Assembly: GCA_005883575.1 (NCBI GenBank)
Contig: VBFH01000024.1
Coordinates: 1-64,000 of the forward strand
Direction: 5' to 3'
Source of the DNA: Chloroflexota bacterium
Lineage (GTDB): Bacteria > Chloroflexota > Dormibacteria > Dormibacterales > Dormibacteraceae
DNA: 64,000 nucleotides
Shown here: piece after piece, positions 57,757-64,000 of the stretch
How positions within the stretch are numbered: the stretch's first letter is position 1
How the letters are laid out: each line of letters begins with the position of its first letter
Notes under the pieces: generated by a model
Told to the model about the DNA's origin: nothing
The model's input: the letters and a program-made list of their open reading frames with translations, nothing else
Databases searched by the model: none
Translations under genes and position numbers: made by a program

Positions 57757-58104
57757 TCAGGCAGCGGCCTCCTGTGGTTTCTTGCCGAGGAACTGGAGGT
57801 CGTCGAGAATGACCTCGGTCCGGAAGCGCTTCTGACCGGCGGCATCCTCCCATGAGCTTGTGTGCAGCCTGCCTTCCGCGTAGATCTGGCGACCTTTCTG
57901 GATGCACTGACCGGCCAACTCCGCCAGCTTGCCGAAAGCGACGAGGTTGTGGTACTCGGTCTGCTCCTTGCGGTTGCCGGTCTCGTCCTTGCCGGCATAC
58001 GTGTTGGTCGCCAGGCGCAGCTTCGCAACGTATGTGCCTTTGGGCGTCGCCTTGACGTCCGGGTCCGCGGTCAGGTTGCCAACCAGAATGACTTTGTTGA
58101 CCAT
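57757..58104 (-). CDS. ssb: Single-stranded DNA-binding protein, short form
   Basis: 115 residues from ATG 58104 with a near-perfect GGAGGTGAT Shine-Dalgarno. MVNKVILVGNLTADPDVK and FGKLAELAGQCIQKGRQIYAEGRLHTSSWEDAAGQKRFRTEVILDDLQFL form the OB-fold of SSB. It ends shortly after (KKPQEAAA) and lacks the acidic C-terminal tip (DDDIPF-like) by which housekeeping SSB recruits repair proteins. It is not next to rpsF/rpsR. It might therefore be an accessory or mobile-element SSB. Confidence 0.93.
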   Translation of the reverse strand: MVNKVILVGNLTADPDVKATPKGTYVAKLRLATNTYAGKDETGNRKEQTEYHNLVAFGKLAELAGQCIQKGRQIYAEGRLHTSSWEDAAGQKRFRTEVILDDLQFLGKKPQEAAA

Positions 58105-58227
58105 CGCATCACCTCCGTGAAATTGGATCCAGCCTAGGCCCAGCCGGCGCAGATTCCCACCCAGGTTGTTAACCCGAAAAATTTTGGGGTCCCTAGGCCA
58201 CCTCGTCGAGCGAGACCCGATAGCCGA

Positions 58228-58686
58228 GCCGTCGGCCTCCAGCACCTTGTGCACTCGCTGAATCTCGTGTGCTCGTTGCTCGATAAGCGTCCGCCGGTAG
58301 CGCACCAGGTCGCGCAACTCACGTTCCTGGCGATTGGGAATGAAGCTGGGCTTGAGCAGCCCATGGCGAAGCAGGTCGGCGATCCATTCGGCATCTCGGA
58401 CGTCGGTCTTGCGACCTGGCACCGCTTTGATGTGGCGGGCGTTGGCGACCACCACCTCCAACCCTGCCTCCTCCAACAGATTGAACACTGGTCGCCAGTA
58501 GATGCCGGAACTCTCCATGGCGACTGTGTTCACTTGCAGGCTCCTCAACCAGCCGATCAGTTCCTGCAGCCGAGGCGTCGTCGTGCCAAAGCTTCGCAGC
58601 TGCTTGCCTTCCGGCACCATGGCGCAGGCGGTCAAGCTCGACTTATGCACGTCCAGACCGCAGCAGCGCTCGTTCACCACGCGCAT
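58228..58686 (-). pseudogene. IS110-family transposase, N-terminal fragment
   Basis: About 153 residues from ATG 58686. DEDD catalytic residues are present: LDVHK (Asp12), AMESSGIYW (Glu58), [10 protein letters not shown] (Asp95 and Asp98). The sequence stops matching after RVHKVLEADG, and the C-terminal Tnp domain with its catalytic Ser is absent, so it cannot recombine. The frame then runs into ssb by chance. Confidence 0.85.
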
Positions 58687-58858
58687 CGCCACCACCTCCA
58701 ACACAGAGTTCCTGGTGGGGGCTGGTCGAGGGTCAGAGACGTTAACCCGCGTGCTCCAGTCCAAGGGCTGGGCGACAGCAAAGGGTGCCTGACGACCGGC
58801 CGGCCCAAGTTAAGAGTCGGGCTTTCGGCACCAAAAAAGCACGGGCCTTCTCCCACAG
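58687..58858 (-). other. Noncoding region 5' of the IS110 fragment, candidate bridge-RNA remnant
   Basis: About 172 bp without a credible gene lie between the transposase start and the inverted repeat. In the IS110 group a structured bridge RNA of similar length is made from exactly this side. No complete fold was derived by eye. Confidence 0.35.
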
Positions 58859-58907
58859 CCAAAATTTTTCATGTGCAAGGGCGTCTGGCAAGCCGGACAT
58901 GGCGGAG

Positions 58908-59396
58908 TTAAGACGCAAGGAAGACCGCCGGATCAACCGGCACGCCGTCCACGTCGACCTGAAGGTGGACATGCGGACCGGTCGCCAGGCCCGTCGCGCC
59001 GACAAACCCGATTACCTCACCAGGCGATACCGGCGCGCCCGAGCGAACCGCAAACCCCGACAGGTGGCAGTACAGGATGCGGACGCCGACGCCGGCGATC
59101 ACCAGAACGTAGTTACCGGCGCCGGCGGGGTCGTAGCCCGTGATCGCTTCGCCCGACGTCGCCGAATTGACATCGGTGCCGACCGGTGCGGCCAGGTCGA
59201 TGCCTGTGTGTACGTGGTGCGACGGACACGCGGGATCGAACGGTTCCAGCTGCAGAGCCGTGCAGCCGAACGGCTGGGTGATGACGGCTCCGATGACGAC
59301 GGTCGCCACCGGCAGCCGCATGTGACTGGGCACCTGCGTTGCGCCCACCAGGAAGACCGCGACCGCCCCGACCGCAAGCGCAACCAGCCGCGTCAT
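58908..59396 (-). CDS. M23-family peptidoglycan peptidase, membrane-anchored
   Basis: 162 residues from ATG 59396, which overlaps the stop of the preceding gene (ATGA). N-terminal membrane helix (about 3-20), then LytM/M23 domain with zinc ligands His63 and Asp67 in HTGIDLAAP and His142/His144 in GPHVHLQVD. It should cut peptide bridges of the cell wall. With the two membrane genes before it, it is like the wall hydrolase of a secretion or conjugation apparatus. Confidence 0.9.
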   Translation of the reverse strand: MTRLVALAVGAVAVFLVGATQVPSHMRLPVATVVIGAVITQPFGCTALQLEPFDPACPSHHVHTGIDLAAPVGTDVNSATSGEAITGYDPAGAGNYVLVIAGVGVRILYCHLSGFAVRSGAPVSPGEVIGFVGATGLATGPHVHLQVDVDGVPVDPAVFLAS

Positions 59397-60286
59397 GCCT
59401 TTGCCAGCGCGTGCACGACGTTGTGCAACGCGGCATGCAGGCTCGACTCCGCCTTGTGCGCGGCCTTCTCCGCGCCGCCCAGCGCGCCTGGCACCTTGAA
59501 GACGATCAGCAGGGACGCCAGCGCAAACAGGTGGTGGACCGGACTGATGCCGTCTCGCTCGAGCGCGAATCCGATCGCGAGCACGAAAAGCTGCGCCGGC
59601 TGCATGAAAAGGTTGGTGGTGAAGTGTGAGGTCCACATCTTCGCCAGGTGGCTCGTCTCGGGCAGCATGAACAGCAGCGCGGCGAGCGGTGCCGTGACGG
59701 CGAGCACGATCAGGACCGCGTAACGCACGAGGTACGCGATGGCAAGCACCCCGTATCCGCCGGCAAGCGCGCCAGTGGTGATGATCTCCCAGGTCCCCGC
59801 GCTCGCGTCGTTCTGCCGCAAGCTCGTGGCGAGCGTACTCAGGTCGTCGGTCATGGTGAAGGTCTGAACCGAATGGCTGATCGCGTTCGTGGCGGAAACG
59901 AACATCTGGAACAGCGGCATCGCGAAGTTGATCAGGACCGCGGCCATGAACATTCGCGGCAGCAGGATCCGCACCGTGTAGTGAGTGAAAAGACCGTGGC
60001 CCCACATGATTCGGTACGAGGCCCACAGGGCGATCAGGACCAGGGCGGCGTTGGCGATGATCTGGACCGTCGGCTCGAAACGCTGGATCGTGGCGCTGCC
60101 CACGAAATCGCCACCGGTGTCGAAGTCGGTGGTGGTCAGGATGAACTTGAACCACACCTTGAGGAGCAAGCCGACGCTGTCGTCCAGGACCTTGGCGACG
60201 ATTAGGTTCGGATGGACGATGGCGTACAGGTAGCCGTCGATCCGGCCCAGCTCCTCGTAGAGGGCCTTGAGCCACGTGAGGTCCAT
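59393..60286 (-). CDS. TrbL/VirB6-like polytopic membrane protein
   Basis: 297 residues. About six membrane helices between 60 and 275, after an amphipathic N-terminus (LTWLKALYEELGRIDGYLYAIV); long loop around 140-165. The layout and the loop resemble TrbL/VirB6-type inner-membrane channel proteins of type IV secretion systems, but identity is weak. It starts 3 bp after the VirB2-like gene stop. Confidence 0.65.
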   Translation of the reverse strand: MDLTWLKALYEELGRIDGYLYAIVHPNLIVAKVLDDSVGLLLKVWFKFILTTTDFDTGGDFVGSATIQRFEPTVQIIANAALVLIALWASYRIMWGHGLFTHYTVRILLPRMFMAAVLINFAMPLFQMFVSATNAISHSVQTFTMTDDLSTLATSLRQNDASAGTWEIITTGALAGGYGVLAIAYLVRYAVLIVLAVTAPLAALLFMLPETSHLAKMWTSHFTTNLFMQPAQLFVLAIGFALERDGISPVHHLFALASLLIVFKVPGALGGAEKAAHKAESSLHAALHNVVHALAKA

Positions 60287-60289
60287 CTC

Positions 60290-60550
60290 TCAGCGCGTCG
60301 GGACTGAGCTCGTGAGGATGCCGACCAGGGAGCTTGCAACCTCGACGCCGATGGTGCCGACGACGATGCGCTGGATCCACTGCTTGGCCGCGAGCGCCGA
60401 CTTCGATTCGACCGCCGTGATCTTCCAGATGAACGCGAAGATGAAGGCGAGTGCTCCGATCGAACCGACCAATGCCTGGCCGATGTGGATCCAGGTGTTG
60501 ATCAGGTCTGTGATTGGGGTGATGTTGGGCGTCGAGTCGAGAAACAGCAT
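60290..60550 (-). CDS. VirB2/TrbC-pilin-like small membrane protein
   Basis: 86 residues: polar N-terminus (about 1-20), membrane helix about 22-42, basic loop KITAVESKSALAAKQWIQR (about 43-61), second helix about 62-80, short tail. This is the layout of VirB2/TrbC-like pilins, without a clear signal peptide. First gene of a three-gene run with VirB6-like and M23 proteins. Confidence 0.6.
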   Translation of the reverse strand: MLFLDSTPNITPITDLINTWIHIGQALVGSIGALAFIFAFIWKITAVESKSALAAKQWIQRIVVGTIGVEVASSLVGILTSSVPTR

Positions 60551-60664
60551 GCGAACCTCCAGCGTTTTGCGCAGAGGTTAGGAGCGGATCGCGGCCAGAG
60601 AAACCCTGGTTGTTAAGGCCGACTTTCCCAGTAACGTCGTCGGGGGACGGTTCGTTGCACAAGC

Positions 60665-61714
60665 ATGAGGATGGCCGGCCTCGCCTTGATCGCGTTGGTC
60701 GGGGCTTGCAGCGCTCCAGCCACACCTCAGGCCCGGCCGCCTTCCCCGGCGGCGTCGATCTCCCCGGCGCCCAGCCCCACCTGGTCCCTGGGCCTGGGAC
60801 CGACGGCAATCAGCGCCGTCGACTTCTCGTGTCGGCTCCCGGTTTTTGACGATCGCGGCACCGGATCGGTGGGCGGCTTCATCGGCTTTCCCTCCGGGAC
60901 GGTCACACCCGACCCGGCGGCCGGGATGGTTTCCATCGCTCGCCTCGGACGAGAGCTCGTGGGTGACTCTTACCTTCATTACTACGATCGCGCGTACTCG
61001 CGGTGGCTGCCGGTAAGCCGCAACGCGGTCTCACCTGATGGGTCCCATTTCGCATATACGGACCGGGCAATCGGCGGTCAAGCAGACCCGCAGGCTCGAG
61101 CCACGCTCTACGTGGTGGCTGTCAAGACTGGAGTTGAGCTGACCTTCGACGATGGGGGGTGGGCCTCGCCATTTCAAATTCTCGATTACGCGGCCGAGGG
61201 CATTTACCTGACCACGACCTACGTGGATTACGGCCTATGGCTGATGAGCCCCACGACAGGTGCGGTCACGAAGGTCGCCGACCCCTGGGACGTCCAGGGC
61301 AGCGCGGGCAACCGAGTCTTTTGGGTTGGCGCCGTCAATGCGAGCGACCCCCACCCTGTCGCCGGTGTCGCACCTGACCAGCTCGAAAGGCTGAACCTGG
61401 TCGACGGCAGTCGGGTGGCGTGGTTCTACCGGCCAGGTAGCTCGGTGCATTACGTCAGCCAGGACGTGGAAGGCAACCCGATCATCGTCGCGAGCGGCGT
61501 GAGCGGACCGCAGGAGTTTCTGCTCCTTGTGGGTTCTGGTGTCAGCCGCTCCATCTGGACGTCCGGCGACCGGGTTCCGGGGATCGGCAGCCCGATTTCC
61601 GACAACCATGGCGTGTGGTTCGGCAGCCCCGACGGGATCTTCCTCTACTCCCTGGCCAACGGCGTCCAGAAGGTCTCGAACCAGCCTGGATATCCGGCCA
61701 ACGGCTGTTTCTGA
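60665..61714 (+). CDS. Lipoprotein with a beta-propeller-like domain
   Basis: 349 residues. Lipobox LVGAC (Cys15) after a short signal, a Pro/Ser linker (about 18-40), and blades such as VSPDGSHFAYTD, AEGIYLTTTYVDYGLWLMSP, GNRVFWVGAV and SDNHGVWFGSPDGIFLYSL. It is like the propeller lipoprotein at 4679, though not a close copy. Role unknown. Confidence 0.75.
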   Translation: MRMAGLALIALVGACSAPATPQARPPSPAASISPAPSPTWSLGLGPTAISAVDFSCRLPVFDDRGTGSVGGFIGFPSGTVTPDPAAGMVSIARLGRELVGDSYLHYYDRAYSRWLPVSRNAVSPDGSHFAYTDRAIGGQADPQARATLYVVAVKTGVELTFDDGGWASPFQILDYAAEGIYLTTTYVDYGLWLMSPTTGAVTKVADPWDVQGSAGNRVFWVGAVNASDPHPVAGVAPDQLERLNLVDGSRVAWFYRPGSSVHYVSQDVEGNPIIVASGVSGPQEFLLLVGSGVSRSIWTSGDRVPGIGSPISDNHGVWFGSPDGIFLYSLANGVQKVSNQPGYPANGCF

Positions 61715-61742
61715 AGCTCAAGTGCTCGATGCGCCTCAGCCG

Positions 61743-62879
61743 TCAGCCCTGCGTTAAATCGATAGACCTGCTCATCGCTAACGGGCTTTCTCTCGAGTCC
61801 GCCCACGCCTTCTGCAATTTGTCTGTGGCCACGTAGCGCACCGACCGACCGCCTCCACGCTGCTCGAGCCAGCCATCGCGTCGAAGGCGCTGCAGGTCTT
61901 GAACCGCCGTCGGGCTCGCGATGTCGCTCGCGCGTCGATAGTCGGCGTTGGTCACCGGTAAGCCAAGGAGGGCTTGATCCAGAGCGACCACAAATCGCTC
62001 GGGGTACCCCTGCTCACCGGCCACCCTGGTGCAGAAGTCGTGCCGGGCATACGCGACCAAGACCCATTGCCGGCGATCGGCTGCCTCCGAGACGTGCGCG
62101 TCGACACAGAACTCAACCCAGCTGGATGGGTCGCGGGCTGGATCGAAGGCCGAGCCCTGAACCTCTTCCAGGACCGCGTAGTACTCACGCGTGTGCCGCC
62201 CCAGATAAGGCTCGATGGAGACGAACTCCGGGCGGAGCAGCCCCTCCCTGGCAAGGACAAGAGATTGGACCACCCGCGCGAGCCGCCCATTTCCGTCCCG
62301 AAACGGATGCAAGGAGACCACGTTCAGATGCGCCATCGCCGCGCGGACCACCGGATGGCGCGAGACATCGCCTGATTCCAGCCAAGAGGCCAGCTCGTTG
62401 ACCAGCCCGGGGACTTCGGAGGACTCCGGCGGCCGGTAGGGATCGCGGCCCGGTCCGCGAGTCACGAACACCGATCCGTCGCGCAGGCGCCCCGGCCTGG
62501 CATCGCTCTGCGGATGGCAGATCAAGAAGTGGAGCTCGAGGATGGTCTGGCGTGACCAGTGGAAGTGAGGATCCTCAGCCAGGGCGGCGACACGATCCAT
62601 CGCCTGCCCGTAGGCCGCGATGATTCGCTGGGTCTCCTCCGACGCCTGTGGCGGGTGGCCTCCGGCGAGGATCTCAAACGCGGCTTCGACGCTGGTGCCG
62701 TAGCCCTCGATCGACGTGGATCCCACGGTCGCCTCCGCAGCCGCGAGGCGCCGCAGGGCGCCGGTCCAGGGCTGGGCCGATTCCCCCAGGTGCCGAGCAA
62801 GGTAGCGGCGAAGCTTGTCGAGCTTGGTCAACCGGCTTTCGAGAGCTCGTGACTTCGGAGGGGTCGAAAAGATGGCCAT
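61743..62879 (-). CDS. Fic-domain protein with C-terminal winged helix
   Basis: 378 residues. An N-terminal inhibitory helix motif STSIEG (Ser54, Glu58, Gly59) precedes the Fic motif HPFRDGNGR (191-199), so the protein should be self-inhibited for AMP transfer to target hydroxyls. Residues about 305-365 (VTNADYRRASDIASPTAVQDLQRLRRDGWLEQRG) form a winged-helix DNA-binding domain. That layout matches Fic proteins that control their own expression. No antitoxin gene is beside it. Confidence 0.93.
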   Translation of the reverse strand: MAIFSTPPKSRALESRLTKLDKLRRYLARHLGESAQPWTGALRRLAAAEATVGSTSIEGYGTSVEAAFEILAGGHPPQASEETQRIIAAYGQAMDRVAALAEDPHFHWSRQTILELHFLICHPQSDARPGRLRDGSVFVTRGPGRDPYRPPESSEVPGLVNELASWLESGDVSRHPVVRAAMAHLNVVSLHPFRDGNGRLARVVQSLVLAREGLLRPEFVSIEPYLGRHTREYYAVLEEVQGSAFDPARDPSSWVEFCVDAHVSEAADRRQWVLVAYARHDFCTRVAGEQGYPERFVVALDQALLGLPVTNADYRRASDIASPTAVQDLQRLRRDGWLEQRGGGRSVRYVATDKLQKAWADSRESPLAMSRSIDLTQG

Positions 62880-62885
62880 GCCAGC

Positions 62886-62891
62886 AGTTTA
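62886..62891 (-). promoter_or_regulatory. -10 box giving a leaderless start of the fic gene
   Basis: TAAACT on the minus strand ends 6 nt before the ATG at 62879. Confidence 0.5.
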
Positions 62892-62921
62892 GCTGAATAA
62901 ACGATTATTCGCCTATTCAGC
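62892..62921. promoter_or_regulatory. Operator-like palindrome upstream of fic
   Basis: GCTGAATA at 62892-62899 and its exact complement TATTCAGC at 62914-62921 enclose a second inverted pair GAATAA-ACGA-TTATTC. The site abuts the fic -10 box and overlaps the last codons of the TetR-like gene. It is strongly A/T-rich for this window. Confidence 0.6.
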
Positions 62922-64000
62922 CTTTCGACCGACTCGCGCCTCCACCCCGTCGAGCAGGATCTCCAGGGCCGACGCGTGCTTGCCGCCCGCCCGCGGCTCG
63001 GCCGCCGCGGCCGGCGTCGTCTCCTGCGGTTCGTATGAATCGAGCGCGATCTTCACCGCACCGGTCGAGATCTGCAACTCATAGCGATCCGCCGCGATCG
63101 ATGCCTCTCGACTCTGCCAGTGCACGTCGGAGACGGTCACCCTGGTCGAGAAGTCGTCGAGCCTCACCTTGACGGCGCCGGTGCTGACGTTAGCGACCAC
63201 CGCGGCGCCGGCGGCTCGATGAAGTCCAACATCGGCCACACCGCTCGAGATATGAATCGGCACCACGCCGTGAGGCCGGGGGAGGAAGCACTGCAGCTTG
63301 GCAGCTCCGCTATCCACATTCAGCTCGCGCAGGTCCAGCCCGGCCGCATCGATCCGGATGTTCCATGTCGGCGCCTGGACCTGAACTCGCCACGGTCGCC
63401 GTGGGTTGAGCTCGATCTCGCCGAGCCCGATGCCGCGCAAGCGGCGGACGACGACCGTCTCTCCGCGCAGGACCGCGGGCGCGGCCGCCGACTGGTCGTG
63501 AGGAACGCGAAACAGCGCCTCCATGTCGGGAGTGCCCGCCCGCAGGACCACCCCGCGCGATCCGGTGTCGACGGCAATCGAGGCCGGCGCCGCGCTGTCG
63601 ACAACCGGCAGGTCGGCAGGCACCCGGGCTGAGATGACGTTGGTCATGACCATCAAAGCGACCTGGCCCGCCTCGACGGACGGAAGCCCGGCGACCTCGA
63701 GCTGCGTCTTCAGGTCGACGAAGGTGCCGCTGTGCTCGAGCGCCTCGGGGACCTCGAGCAAGATACGGGTCGCGTCCTGCTGAGCTGAGACGCGCCGCCG
63801 TAGCGCCTCCGCCGTGGCGACCGCCGACGGCCGCCAGCCGCCGCCGCGGCGCGGCCGCGGCACGCCTTCGAGGATCGATTCGGCCAGCAGCTCGACCAGC
63901 TCCCGGCGGTCGCGCACGTGCCAGTAGAGAGACGCAGCCTTGACCTCCAGGCGGTCGGCCAGAGCCCGCATCGACAGGCTGTCCAGACCTTCCGCGTTGA
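62913..64000 (-). CDS. TetR-type regulator fused to a beta-rich domain, cut by window end
   Basis: At least 361 residues; the 5' end lies outside the window. The visible start, LDSLSMRALADRLEVKAASLYWHVRDRRELVELLAE, is the TetR helix-turn-helix as in tetracycline-repressor-like proteins. A helical ligand domain continues to about residue 125 counted from the ATG at 63971. The remaining 220 residues, with repeats such as VVLRAGTPDMEALF, LNVDSGAAKLQCFL, NVSTGAVKVRLDDF and QISTGAVKIALDSY, look like a DUF4097-type beta-solenoid, which is not usual for TetR proteins. Target unknown. Confidence 0.82.
   Translation of the reverse strand, partial: NAEGLDSLSMRALADRLEVKAASLYWHVRDRRELVELLAESILEGVPRPRRGGGWRPSAVATAEALRRRVSAQQDATRILLEVPEALEHSGTFVDLKTQLEVAGLPSVEAGQVALMVMTNVISARVPADLPVVDSAAPASIAVDTGSRGVVLRAGTPDMEALFRVPHDQSAAAPAVLRGETVVVRRLRGIGLGEIELNPRRPWRVQVQAPTWNIRIDAAGLDLRELNVDSGAAKLQCFLPRPHGVVPIHISSGVADVGLHRAAGAAVVANVSTGAVKVRLDDFSTRVTVSDVHWQSREASIAADRYELQISTGAVKIALDSYEPQETTPAAAAEPRAGGKHASALEILLDGVEARVGRKAE

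Larger units (their letters stand above)
58176..58870. mobile_element. Truncated IS110-family element bracketed by a 12-bp inverted repeat
   Basis: GAAAAATTTTGG at 58176-58187 and its exact complement CCAAAATTTTTC at 58859-58870 bracket a segment holding the N-terminal part of an IS110 transposase and about 170 bp of noncoding DNA. Such A/T-rich words are rare here. A second repeat, GTTAACCCG, occurs at 58168-58176 and 58741-58749. IS110 elements normally lack terminal inverted repeats, so the bracketing repeat may belong to something else. Confidence 0.6.

Noticed and set aside
1-64000. CRISPR array, rRNA genes, prophage or complete transposon
   Set aside because: No regularly spaced repeats, rRNA cores, phage structural genes or intact transposase were seen on either strand.

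Overview
The window comes from a GC-rich chromosome of a free-living, probably soil, bacterium of the Terrabacteria side of the tree. Dormibacterota (AD3) or Chloroflexota fit best and Actinomycetota is the alternative; this is inferred from gene content, not from a marker tree. Pointers are a UPF0182 protein, a class I aldolase, an F420-type luciferase-like oxidoreductase, a ClgR-like regulator beside clpP, a nuclease-like/phosphoribosyltransferase fusion, four ECF sigma factors, and many leaderless genes.

Layout. 1-6 kb: tRNA-Trp, an Nmad3-like gene with a PPP-type phosphatase, and two divergent ECF sigma operons, one carrying a domain-permuted Ogt-Ada repair protein. 6-12.9 kb: a 5'-3' exonuclease, lipoproteins, an aminotransferase, and a sulfurtransferase / DUF4395 / thioredoxin / solute-binding-protein operon. 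13-20 kb: a DapF-fold protein lacking both catalytic cysteines, then a minus-strand run of HAD, GYD, AIM24-like, Fur, M24 peptidase and greA, then a sulfite-oxidase-fold enzyme. 20-30 kb: two further ECF/anti-sigma modules, a MoxR-type AAA ATPase, small membrane proteins, an EVE protein and an ABC exporter. 30-36 kb: glutamate dehydrogenase, a ThDP enzyme and an isoaspartyl peptidase in one operon, then a double-length ThyX-like protein. 36-46 kb: a four-gene operon (methyltransferase, GNAT, flavoprotein, SRPBCC), ClgR-like/clpP/epimerase, UPF0182, pcm and the nuclease/HPRT fusion. 46-57 kb: thiolase, cupin, DNA glycosylase, diguanylate cyclase, aldolase, and an MBL / small membrane / DUF3052 / GNAT series, LLM oxidoreductase, uppP and an amine-oxidase-fold flavoprotein. 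57-61 kb: ssb, a truncated IS110-family element bracketed by a 12-bp inverted repeat, and three genes resembling pieces of a type IV secretion apparatus (M23 hydrolase, VirB6/TrbL-like, VirB2-like). 61-64 kb: a Fic protein with its own operator-like palindrome and a TetR regulator fused to a beta-rich domain, cut by the window end.

Window-wide patterns. (1) At least eight genes have a TAnnnT-like -10 box ending 6-7 nt before the start codon, as expected for leaderless mRNAs. (2) Several downstream genes have a family-conserved N-terminus but no ATG/GTG/TTG; the only candidate start codons are CTG, CTA or TTA, most overlapping the upstream stop codon in the ATGA-type geometry. (3) Seven convergent gene pairs overlap at their 3' ends, three of them sharing one TTAA or CTAG palindrome as both stop codons. 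(4) A palindromic repeat is found in the same reading frame in two unrelated proteins and adds the peptide GSPRNxGEASD; a different hairpin repeat lies in frame in an anti-sigma-like gene.

Two genes are easily missed: a 59-residue Cys-motif protein at 5880-6059 and a 75-residue membrane protein with a CTG start at 52258-52485. No CRISPR array, rRNA, prophage or complete insertion sequence was seen.
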